Assembly: GCA_024643385.1 (NCBI GenBank)
Contig: JAHEMZ010000021.1
Span: forward strand, 1,399-39,213
Direction of reading: 5' to 3'
Length of the DNA stretch: 37,815 bases
Source: Flavobacteriaceae bacterium
Lineage (GTDB): Bacteria; Bacteroidota; Bacteroidia; Flavobacteriales; Flavobacteriaceae
The notes beneath the pieces are model-generated. The model made no database searches. It was not told the DNA's origin and saw only the letters and a program-made list of their open reading frames with translations. A program made the translations under genes and the position numbers. Positions 25,713 to 32,123 of the stretch are shown here, one piece after another. Within the stretch, counting starts at the first letter, position 1, and each line of letters begins with the position of its first letter.

Positions 25713-26063
25713 CTATTGTTCTTTCATGCTTTGCCATTTTTTGTATTGTTCGTCGGTGAGCGCCTTCTTCATGGAAATCTCAAAAACCTCATCATGTTTT
25801 TGCTTCGCAGCAGCTACGGCCGGACTCTTGACATCTTTACCATTAACATCCTTACTGTAATTACTTTCTTTCACCACAAGTGCCCGATAGACAGCACGTT
25901 GCTGGTCTCCTGATAAGTTGAGTGCTTCATTTAATTTTTCCGTATTTTTCTTTGCTATGACTTCGGGGCTATACTGATTTTGCTTTAGAGTTTGGGCACT
26001 CATCGTACCCATACCAAGCAACATCACAAACGAAAAGGTAATAATTTTAAATAAATTTTTCAT
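25713..26063 (-). CDS. Small periplasmic Spy/CpxP-like protein
   Basis: A 116-residue protein from the ATG at 26063 (signal peptide MKNLFKIITFSFVMLLGMGT ending SAQ); eight further codons upstream lack a better start. The mature part is charged and helical, with two repeat-like segments: EKLNEALNLSGDQQRAVYRA and KKALTDEQYKKWQSM. The L-S/T-x-x-Q-x-x motif is what Spy/CpxP and related LTxxQ proteins use; these are periplasmic, membrane-stress-related anti-aggregation proteins. The assignment is by motif and architecture only. The next gene upstream (26138-26575) is of the same type, so the two are probably distant paralogues. Confidence 0.7.
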   Translation of the reverse strand: MKNLFKIITFSFVMLLGMGTMSAQTLKQNQYSPEVIAKKNTEKLNEALNLSGDQQRAVYRALVVKESNYSKDVNGKDVKSPAVAAAKQKHDEVFEISMKKALTDEQYKKWQSMKEQ

Positions 26064-26137
26064 GGTTTTTGTTTGTTTTAAAGTCACTAATGTAACTAAT
26101 TTGTATGTAACATTCCAAAAACCAAGCCAAAAAGTGT

Positions 26138-26575
26138 TTATTGACCTTTCCTCTTTTGCATTTGTTTGTCATGGCTCTTGCGATGTTTACTTTGCTTTTC
26201 CCACTTAGCAAATTGATCCTCAGTTAGAATCGTTTTTAATTGTTGCTTTTGATGTATTTTTTCATCCAGCCAATTACTTTTCATGGCAAATCGTTCATCC
26301 TGACTTAATTCTTTACCATTTTCACATTCTTTTCTGAAAGCATCCATTTTTACTTCAATGGATTCATTTAATTTTTGAATTTTCTCTTGTTGACTCGTTG
26401 TTAAATCTAAATGCAAGGTCATCTGTTTCGTCTTTAATTCTGCTCTTTGTTGAGGAGTAAGATCCATCATTTTTTCGTGTCTTTCTCCTTGGTGTCCTTT
26501 AGAATCATTTGGACCAGGTTGTGCATTTGCCATTGCTCCCAAAAATAGGAGACCCATAATTAATACTTTTTTCAT
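26138..26575 (-). CDS. Small periplasmic Spy/CpxP-like protein
   Basis: This 145-residue protein has a signal peptide (MKKVLIMGLLFLGAMANAQ), then a strongly charged helical mature region. LTPQQRAELKTKQMTLHLDL and LTTSQQEKIQKL give two LTxxQ-type motifs (about 39 and 58), and ILTEDQFAKWEKQ a third near 125, before a basic tail rich in K, R, H and Q. This pattern is typical of Spy/CpxP-like proteins of Bacteroidota. It lies 74 bases upstream of the related gene at 25713-26063. The basic C-terminus (KHRKSHDKQMQKRKGQ) is unusual for a periplasmic chaperone and could bind anionic polymers or metal (inference). Confidence 0.72.
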   Translation of the reverse strand: MKKVLIMGLLFLGAMANAQPGPNDSKGHQGERHEKMMDLTPQQRAELKTKQMTLHLDLTTSQQEKIQKLNESIEVKMDAFRKECENGKELSQDERFAMKSNWLDEKIHQKQQLKTILTEDQFAKWEKQSKHRKSHDKQMQKRKGQ

Positions 26576-26712
26576 GGTGTTTTTTATTTTTGTTTGTGCT
26601 GTTAGGACTGCATCATAAGGAAATAGTTTAACGCTATTCCATTAAATATTTGTTAAATGGCGCAATAATAAGGCAAGAAAGGGTCGCAATTTATATATAC
26701 AGACTGCAATTG

Positions 26713-26744
26713 TTTGTGAAGTGATTTTTCCCCACGTACTTTTA
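26713..26744 (+). promoter_or_regulatory. Orphan plus-strand promoter candidate
   Basis: TTTG (26713-26716) is followed after 20 bases by TACTTTTA (26737-26744), one mismatch from TAnnTTTG. No plus-strand protein gene lies downstream; instead a 73-base inverted-repeat structure begins about 20 bases after the predicted start near 26750. Confidence 0.4.
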
Positions 26745-26749
26745 TGGAG

Positions 26750-26860
26750 CAAATAGTTTAGGTTGGTTAAACACCACCCGGAATGTTGATAGGGATATCA
26801 ACCCCCTTTTGCCAAAATAGGTGGATTTTCGGGTGGTGTTTTCTAATTTCTATTTTATCG
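26750..26860 (+). ncRNA. Candidate small structured RNA (or complex terminator)
   Basis: A 12-bp perfect stem, AAACACCACCCG (26769-26780nt) with CGGGTGGTGTTT (26830-26841), encloses about 49 bases. That insert contains a further hairpin, GTTGAT...ATCAAC (26785-26802), and a weaker one around CCTTTTGCCAAAATAGG. The plus strand downstream is T-rich (TTTTCTAATTTCTATTTTA), while the minus-strand side is not, so the element reads better as a plus-strand transcript with its own 3' hairpin. A promoter candidate lies directly upstream. The alternative is an elaborate terminator for the minus-strand lipoprotein gene ending at 26870. No open frame of note lies inside. I do not match it to a known RNA family. 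Confidence 0.35.
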
Positions 26861-26869
26861 GAGTATTTT

Positions 26870-27553
26870 TTAATCCACCTTGATCATATCGCTCTCGAAT
26901 TCTACTTCTCGTTGATCCATAGATTCCCAGATACTGGATCCTATTGAGAAGGATTCGCATATAACTCTCGGGCTAAAACTAAAAAGTAACCCATCATAAT
27001 AGCGGTCGGTATTACTGTTATTTCCTTGTCCTCCTTCGTCGATCACTCGGAACCATATCTTTGCTCCTTCCAGGTTCGTTGGACGTTCACCCGATTCTAT
27101 GGTTACTATTCCACAATAAACCGCTTCATTATCAAGAACGGACAATAGTTCGGCATCCGCATTAAAATGCCACGTGTACTCACCGTTTTCACCCCAGGTA
27201 ATCACAAAACTTGCATTCCCGTTGGTTCCCTGAGAATTCAAGAGCGCATTGAAGTTGATAGTAGCGGATTTATAAAACCGATCATCGTCTGGACCTGTTG
27301 GGGTTCCACCTGTAAAATGACCTTGTGCATGTTGATTGGGGTTCCTTGTTATTTGATCACCCAAATCAACTATATCACTCATATCAATCATTTCAAAAGG
27401 TTGATCAGGATCCAAGGCATCCAGATTATAAAGTTTCTCAGGATTAGGAACTGTGTAATTGGATTGTACCAATGTTTCCGTTGTGATGGATTCATTCTGA
27501 CATCCTATGAAAGCCATGGAAACAAAGACGGAAAGTAGAATAGAATTTTTCAT
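26870..27553 (-). CDS. Lipoprotein of unknown function
   Basis: A 227-residue protein from the ATG at 27553; a GTG three codons upstream is less likely. A lipoprotein signal peptide puts Cys at about 18 (FVSMAFIGCQNES). The mature protein contains a Pro/Asp-rich start (YNLDALDPDQPFEMIDMSD), GHFTGGTPTG, and beta-rich segments (NASFVITWGENGEYTWHFNA, YCGIVTIESGERPTNLEGAK, IWFRVIDEGGQGNN, YYDGLLFSFSP). These are reminiscent of secreted beta-sandwich proteins, but I recognise no named family. A promoter-like pair TTTG and TACTTTTA (27629-27632 and 27604-27611, 17-base spacing) lies about 50 bases upstream. It is probably monocistronic. Confidence 0.75.
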   Translation of the reverse strand: MKNSILLSVFVSMAFIGCQNESITTETLVQSNYTVPNPEKLYNLDALDPDQPFEMIDMSDIVDLGDQITRNPNQHAQGHFTGGTPTGPDDDRFYKSATINFNALLNSQGTNGNASFVITWGENGEYTWHFNADAELLSVLDNEAVYCGIVTIESGERPTNLEGAKIWFRVIDEGGQGNNSNTDRYYDGLLFSFSPRVICESFSIGSSIWESMDQREVEFESDMIKVD

Positions 27554-27603
27554 ATTAGTCACTCTCTTAGATTGAACAATAGCAAGTTAAACTAATATAC
27601 AAC

Positions 27604-27632
27604 TAAAAGTAAGAAAATTCGTTCAAATCAAA
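27604..27632 (-). promoter_or_regulatory. Possible promoter of the 26870-27553 lipoprotein gene
   Basis: On the minus strand TTTG (27629-27632) and TACTTTTA (27604-27611) are 17 bases apart, slightly short of the usual 19-21, and would give a leader of about 45 bases. A weak hairpin with a T-rich 3' flank (about 27643-27666) just upstream may end lysS transcription. Confidence 0.35.
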
Positions 27633-27725
27633 AAATATTAGTCAAAAGACACTTTAAGGTGACTTTTCATTAAAAAACTCGAACTTCTTCATCGGAACTT
27701 GATTGAGAAATTTCAAGGTTTTGAT

Positions 27726-29420
27726 TTAAAACACCTCAACCATCAAACCATCCTCGGTTTTAGAAACCTTGGCCAACTTGTTTCCGGTAAGATGTTTCAT
27801 AGTCTTATCCCATTTTTTGTTACTTAAACCACTTTGGATTTTTAAGTCTTCCAATGGCATTCGTTCCACCTTTTTAAGCAGGGCAAGTACAGCTTTTTCC
27901 TCGTCGTTCAGTTCGATTTGTACGGCTTTCTTTTCCGGTTTCATTTGCGGGAAGAATAACACTTCCTGAATGGAAGCATTGTTGGTAAGGAACATGATCA
28001 ATCGGTCCATTCCGATGCCCATCCCGGAAGTAGGTGGCATTCCATATTCCAACGCACGAATAAAATCGTTATCGATAAACATCGCCTCATCATCGCCTTT
28101 TTCGGCCAACTTCATCTGGGCTTCAAAGCGCTCTCGTTGATCGATAGGGTCGTTCAATTCACTGTAAGCATTCGCCACTTCTTTTCCGCAGATCATTAAC
28201 TCGAATCGCTCGGTGAGTTCCGGGTTGTCCCTGTGTACCTTGCATAAGGGACTCATTTCTTTAGGGTAATCGGTAATGAACGTAGGTTGTATAAAGTTCC
28301 CTTCACATTTTTCACCAAAGATCTCATCGATCAGTTTTCCTTTCCCCATAGTTTCATCAACGGCAACACCTAATTCCTTCGCTGCCGCACGAATCTCACC
28401 CTCCGATTTTCCGTATATGTCAAATCCCGTGAATTTTTTAATGGCATCCGCCATCGTAATTCGGGGATAGGGAGCTTTGAAATTGATGGTATGTTTGCCA
28501 AAGGTGGCTTCCGTGGTCCCATTCACTTGAATGGCACAATATTCCAACAATTCTTCACAAAACTCCATCATCCAATGGTAATCTTTATAAGCTACATAGA
28601 TCTCCATGGCAGTAAACTCAGGATTGTGGGTACGATCCATTCCTTCATTTCTGAAATTCTTCGAAAATTCATACACCCCGTCAAATCCCCCGACAATCAA
28701 TCTTTTTAAATACAATTCGTTGGCAATTCGCATATAAAGCGGAATATCTAAACTATTGTGGTGCGTCACAAAGGGACGAGCGGCCGCACCTCCAGGAATG
28801 GGCTGCAAGACCGGCGTCTCTACTTCAAAATAGCCGCGTTCATTAAAGAAATTTCGCATGGCATTGAACATCCGCGTACGCTTTACAAACACTTCTTTTA
28901 CATGCGGATTCACGACCAAATCAGCGTATCGCTGACGATAACGCATTTCAGGATCATTGAATTCGTCATGTACATTTCCTTCGCTGTCCACTTTAGGAAG
29001 TGGGAGTGGTTTCAATGCCTTGGAAAGTAAGGTGAAATTCTTCACCATCACGGTCTTTTCTCCCACTTGAGTAGTGAAAAGTTCTCCTTCAATACCAATG
29101 AAATCACCAATATCCAGCAATTTCTTATATACTTCGTTATACAGGGTCTTATCTTCCCCTGTACAGATCTCATCTCTATTGAAATACACTTGTATGCGAC
29201 CTTCAGCATCCTGTAATTCAGCAAAAGAGGCTTTACCCTGTATACGACGTGACATCAACCGGCCTGCAATGATCACCTTTTCACCTTCTTCAAACAGTTG
29301 TTTTATTTGTTTGGAGGTATGATCCACGGGATAAAGGGCTGCGGGATAAGGGTCAATTCCTAATGCTCGTAATTGATTGAGCTTCTCACGTCGAATGAGT
29401 TCCAGTTCAGAAAGTTGCAT
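27726..29420 (-). CDS. lysS: Lysyl-tRNA synthetase, class II
   Basis: This 564-residue enzyme charges tRNA-Lys with lysine using ATP. The ATG at 29420 (MQLSELELIRREKLNQLRAL) is the conserved start; the longer frame begins inside the predicted promoter. The N-terminal OB-fold anticodon-binding domain covers about residues 45-150 (IIAGRLMSRRIQGKASFAEL). The class II core follows: motif 1 region FNERGYFEVETPVLQPIPGG, motif 2 FRNEGMDRTHNPEFTAMEIY, and motif 3 GMPPTSGMGIGMDRLIMF. After motif 3 there is an extra domain of about 60 residues (NDEEKAVLALLKKVERMPLE to the end), resembling a small winged-helix extension that I recall from Bacteroidota LysRS. All catalytic motifs are intact. Confidence 0.97.
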   Translation of the reverse strand: MQLSELELIRREKLNQLRALGIDPYPAALYPVDHTSKQIKQLFEEGEKVIIAGRLMSRRIQGKASFAELQDAEGRIQVYFNRDEICTGEDKTLYNEVYKKLLDIGDFIGIEGELFTTQVGEKTVMVKNFTLLSKALKPLPLPKVDSEGNVHDEFNDPEMRYRQRYADLVVNPHVKEVFVKRTRMFNAMRNFFNERGYFEVETPVLQPIPGGAAARPFVTHHNSLDIPLYMRIANELYLKRLIVGGFDGVYEFSKNFRNEGMDRTHNPEFTAMEIYVAYKDYHWMMEFCEELLEYCAIQVNGTTEATFGKHTINFKAPYPRITMADAIKKFTGFDIYGKSEGEIRAAAKELGVAVDETMGKGKLIDEIFGEKCEGNFIQPTFITDYPKEMSPLCKVHRDNPELTERFELMICGKEVANAYSELNDPIDQRERFEAQMKLAEKGDDEAMFIDNDFIRALEYGMPPTSGMGIGMDRLIMFLTNNASIQEVLFFPQMKPEKKAVQIELNDEEKAVLALLKKVERMPLEDLKIQSGLSNKKWDKTMKHLTGNKLAKVSKTEDGLMVEVF

Positions 29421-29438
29421 GCTTTTAAATTTAAGCTG

Positions 29439-29446
29439 CAAAATTA
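29439..29446 (-). promoter_or_regulatory. -7 element of lysS
   Basis: The minus strand reads TAATTTTG, an exact TAnnTTTG match, 18 bases before the lysS ATG. A TTCG lies at the -33 position with 19-base spacing. The predicted start near 29434 excludes the longer reading frame that begins at 29441. Confidence 0.5.
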
Positions 29447-29538
29447 ATTAATATTCCCCGTAAACCGAAGATTAGTTTTGTTGATTTTATTGCTTGGCTT
29501 TAATCGTTATGGTAAGTAGTAGATTCTTGGACCAAGAA

Positions 29539-30414
29539 CTATTCGGAACTCCCTTTTTTTTGTTTATGCTGAAACCATTTTCCGATAATGTAAAAATTCA
29601 CCATAAAAAATAAAACTAATACCCCTCCTAATAGGTAGATCCACCATGGGTATTGATCACGTTCTTCCACAAGAAACTGATCGGCCTTTAATTCGGAGGC
29701 ATATTGTTGGGTGTATTTCGTGTCGGGGTAGCTTGATTCCAAACGTGTAAGTAAATTTTGATAATACGAATTACTCTTCAGGTCTTCCAGGTAATAATCG
29801 TGGAGAAAATTGGAGCGATCACTTAAAAACGAATACGTATAAAGTTCTGCGAGGGGTTCTTGTAATTGTACCCCAAATTGCTGAAGGGTATGGATCCATT
29901 TTTTTGCATTCAAACTCTTATTGGCTTCCCCACTCTGGTCGACAAAATCAAATTTCATATCACTTTTTAATGAGTCGATCTGAAGCAATGTTCTTGACTT
30001 TTCATTTTTTGCGATGACGCTGCAGAACATCTCTTGGTCGAATGAAAAAGGAAGATTCAAGGTATCTTGATTATGCGCAAGGAAAAACACCTCTCTACTG
30101 TGCTTACAAGGTTTGGAAAGGGGATTGCTCGCTCGATCGACCTCCGGACACATATCCACATGGATTCGGTAGATGCGGTTTGCTAGGGGAAGATTATTTC
30201 CGGTGAATTGAAAATACCCGATGGAATCTGCTTTTGTTTTCATTAGAATCTGCTCTTCATAGACGCCGGATATCTTTCGGTAGTCCTCTACAAGGGATAA
30301 ATAAATATCCCCTTCGGTAAGCGATTCGGTCACTCTGCCTGTAAATTGGTACTGAGCCATCAGAAGTGGTGAATAGATCAAAAAAAGGAAGCAGAAACCC
30401 CAGAGTTTTATCAT
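29539..30414 (-). CDS. Exported protein with C-terminal membrane anchor, unknown function
   Basis: A 291-residue protein. A signal peptide (about 1-20, ending LLMAQ) is followed by a beta-rich segment, YQFTGRVTESLTEGDIYLSL to YRIHVDMCPE, that resembles carboxypeptidase-regulatory or DUF4369-like domains seen before thiol-disulfide proteins. A helical middle part comes next. A transmembrane helix lies at about 258-279 (WWIYLLGGVLVLFFMVNFYI), with a short basic cytoplasmic tail (KWFQHKQKKGSSE). No thioredoxin CxxC is present. The product is probably an inner-membrane protein with most of its mass in the periplasm. The promoter is unusually close (30419-30450), and the gene is divergent from yqaE-lipB. 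A shared regulator is possible, but no operator is obvious. Confidence 0.78.
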   Translation of the reverse strand: MIKLWGFCFLFLIYSPLLMAQYQFTGRVTESLTEGDIYLSLVEDYRKISGVYEEQILMKTKADSIGYFQFTGNNLPLANRIYRIHVDMCPEVDRASNPLSKPCKHSREVFFLAHNQDTLNLPFSFDQEMFCSVIAKNEKSRTLLQIDSLKSDMKFDFVDQSGEANKSLNAKKWIHTLQQFGVQLQEPLAELYTYSFLSDRSNFLHDYYLEDLKSNSYYQNLLTRLESSYPDTKYTQQYASELKADQFLVEERDQYPWWIYLLGGVLVLFFMVNFYIIGKWFQHKQKKGSSE

Positions 30415-30418
30415 GCTA

Positions 30419-30450
30419 CGAAGATAGCATATTTAGTAGGGTGTAACAAA
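30419..30450 (-). promoter_or_regulatory. Promoter abutting the start of the 29539-30414 gene
   Basis: On the minus strand TTTG (30447-30450) is followed after 20 bases by TATCTTCG (30419-30426, one mismatch to TAnnTTTG). The -7 element ends 4 bases before the ATG at 30414, which predicts a leaderless or nearly leaderless mRNA. Confidence 0.55.
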
Positions 30451-30487
30451 ATAGATAGACGACGACACATAGCTAGAATATTAATCT

Positions 30488-30495
30488 TAATTTTG
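30488..30495 (+). promoter_or_regulatory. -7 element abutting the yqaE/pmp3 start
   Basis: TAATTTTG matches TAnnTTTG exactly and ends 4 bases before the ATG at 30500. No TTTG is present at the -33 position. Together with the close placement this predicts a leaderless transcript for the yqaE-lipoprotein-lipB unit. Confidence 0.5.
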
Positions 30496-30499
30496 CACT

Positions 30500-30658
30500 A
30501 TGAGTATTTGGAGAGTTTTACTATCTATCCTTTTTCCACCGCTGGCCGTCCTTGACAAAGGATGTGGTTCGGTCGTAATTGTGCTGTTACTAACGATATG
30601 CGGTTGGATTCCGGGAGTGATAGCTGCTCTGATCATATTGAATAATCCTAAACGATAA
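30500..30658 (+). CDS. YqaE/Pmp3-family membrane peptide
   Basis: A 52-residue gene below usual ORF cut-offs. The peptide has two hydrophobic helices: residues about 3-18 (IWRVLLSILFPPLAVLDKGC, with the family-typical FPPLAV turn) and about 20-45 (VVIVLLLTICGWIPGVIAAL). It ends in the short polar tail IILNNPKR. The W-I-P-G-x-x-A-A/H motif and length are those of the UPF0057/Pmp3 family, small membrane proteins linked to membrane potential and salt or cold stress in plants, yeast and bacteria. It starts 4 bases after a consensus -7 element and ends 3 bases before the next ATG (30662), so it heads a three-gene unit. Confidence 0.88.
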   Translation: MSIWRVLLSILFPPLAVLDKGCGSVVIVLLLTICGWIPGVIAALIILNNPKR

Positions 30659-30661
30659 TAG

Positions 30662-31405
30662 ATGTTTCAAAGATTAATAGTTGTTTTTGGCGTTGTGCTT
30701 GTGCTAGCAAGTTGCCAATTTACCGAAACCATGGTGTTGAACGAAGATGGAAGCGGACGAATGTCCATTAATGTCGATATGGGTGAATTTATGGGGATGC
30801 CCGGTGTGATGGATGGTGATTCAGCCATGACTAAACAGGATACAATCATTCTTTATAAAACATTATTGACAGAAAAGAAAGATAGTATCGCAAGTTTGCC
30901 TAAAGAGATACAGGATAGATTGAATGCATTGGAAAATTATCAATTGCATTTGTTCTCGGATCCGGATCAAAAACAATTCACGATGGATGTTTTTACAGAT
31001 TTCAAAACGGTCGGAGAGGCGAATGATATTCTATCGGCCTTTGGTCAATCTGGCAGCTTTATTCCGGGAACTACCAATACATCGGATCAAGAGAATTCAG
31101 ATTTTGATGAACCGGAATTTATTGGGGTAAACTATACCTTCGAGCGAGGAAAGTTCAAAAGGGACGCATTTATAAAAAATATAGAGGGACATCAGGCTCA
31201 GATAGACAGTTTGAAGCAGACGGAATCATTCATGGATGGGATCACCTATAAAATTAAATATACTTTTCCCAGAAAAATAAAGAGCACTAGTGTTTCTGAT
31301 GTCTTATATTCAGAAGACCGAAAAACCATGGAATTGGAACGAGGATTTCTGGAATATTTCAAAAACCCTGATGTTTTGGATTTGGAAGTAGAATTGGAAA
31401 ACTAA
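30662..31405 (+). CDS. Lipoprotein of unknown function upstream of lipB
   Basis: This 247-residue protein has a lipoprotein signal peptide with Cys at about 18 (VVLVLASCQFTETM). The mature start, TMVLNEDGSGRMSINVDMGE, is a two-stranded pattern frequent in Bacteroidota lipoproteins of this length. Charged helical segments follow (TLLTEKKDSIASLPKEIQDR), then a late beta segment (GITYKIKYTFPRKIKS). I recognise no named domain. The gene starts 3 bases after yqaE and ends 4 bases before lipB, so the three are co-transcribed. A Met- and Asp-rich stretch (GEFMGMPGVMDGDSAM) is notable but without a known meaning. Confidence 0.8.
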   Translation: MFQRLIVVFGVVLVLASCQFTETMVLNEDGSGRMSINVDMGEFMGMPGVMDGDSAMTKQDTIILYKTLLTEKKDSIASLPKEIQDRLNALENYQLHLFSDPDQKQFTMDVFTDFKTVGEANDILSAFGQSGSFIPGTTNTSDQENSDFDEPEFIGVNYTFERGKFKRDAFIKNIEGHQAQIDSLKQTESFMDGITYKIKYTFPRKIKSTSVSDVLYSEDRKTMELERGFLEYFKNPDVLDLEVELEN

Positions 31406-31409
31406 TCAT

Positions 31410-32123
31410 TTGAACAGAATAGTTTACATACAAGATTTGGGCAGAAAGGATTATCAGTCCACCTGGGACTTTCAGGAAGAGCTGTTTCAGCAGATCCTCT
31501 CTATTAAGATTCAAAACCGTAGAGAAGAACTTTCAGAAGAAACACCCAATCATTTTCTTTTTGTAGAACATCCTCATGTTTATACATTAGGAAAGAGTGG
31601 TGATCTCGAAAATTTGCTGATCGACGAGAATAAGCTAAATGAAATAGGGGCGACCTTTTATAAGATCAATCGGGGTGGGGATATCACCTATCACGGGCCG
31701 GGTCAAATAGTTGGCTATCCTATTCTCGATCTGGAGAATTTCTTTACCGATATTCACAAATACCTGCGTTTTTTGGAGGAAATGGTTATTCTAACTTTGG
31801 CCGAATATGGCTTGAAAGCAGAAAGATCTCCAGGAGAAACCGGTGTATGGTTGGATGTTGGAACTCCTTTTGCGCGAAAGATATGTGCCATGGGAGTGCG
31901 CGCTAGTCGCTGGGTCACCATGCATGGTTTTGCCTTAAATGTGAATGCAGATCTCGGGTATTTTGACCATATGATCCCCTGTGGAATAAAAGGCAAGTCG
32001 GTTACTTCCTTGCACGTTGAGCTGGGAAAGAGTTCGATCGATCCCGGAGAGGTGAAAGAAAAATTACTGCATCATTTTGAAACACTTTTCGAAGCGACCC
32101 TAACTGAAAAGGTTTCCGGTTAA
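31410..32123 (+). CDS. lipB: Octanoyl-[acyl-carrier-protein]:protein N-octanoyltransferase
   Basis: This 237-residue enzyme transfers octanoate from acyl-carrier protein to the lipoyl domains of 2-oxoacid dehydrogenases and GcvH, the first step of endogenous lipoate attachment. The signature FVEHPHVYTLGKSGD, then RGGDITYHGPGQIVGYPILD (about 88-107), Lys157 in RKICAMGVRASRWVTMHG and the acyl-accepting Cys191 in IPCGIKGKSVTSL are all present. The start is TTG at 31410, directly after the upstream stop. The next in-frame ATG would delete half the protein, and the N-terminus NRIVYIQDLGRKDYQ is a typical LipB beginning. The stop overlaps the stop of the convergent gene at 32120. Confidence 0.94.
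   Translation: MNRIVYIQDLGRKDYQSTWDFQEELFQQILSIKIQNRREELSEETPNHFLFVEHPHVYTLGKSGDLENLLIDENKLNEIGATFYKINRGGDITYHGPGQIVGYPILDLENFFTDIHKYLRFLEEMVILTLAEYGLKAERSPGETGVWLDVGTPFARKICAMGVRASRWVTMHGFALNVNADLGYFDHMIPCGIKGKSVTSLHVELGKSSIDPGEVKEKLLHHFETLFEATLTEKVSG

Noticed and set aside
29524-29538. Palindrome TTCTTGGACCAAGAA directly after the stop of the 29539-30414 gene
   Set aside because: It was considered as a terminator, but has no T tract on the minus strand and at most a 5-bp RNA stem; it may be a chance palindrome.
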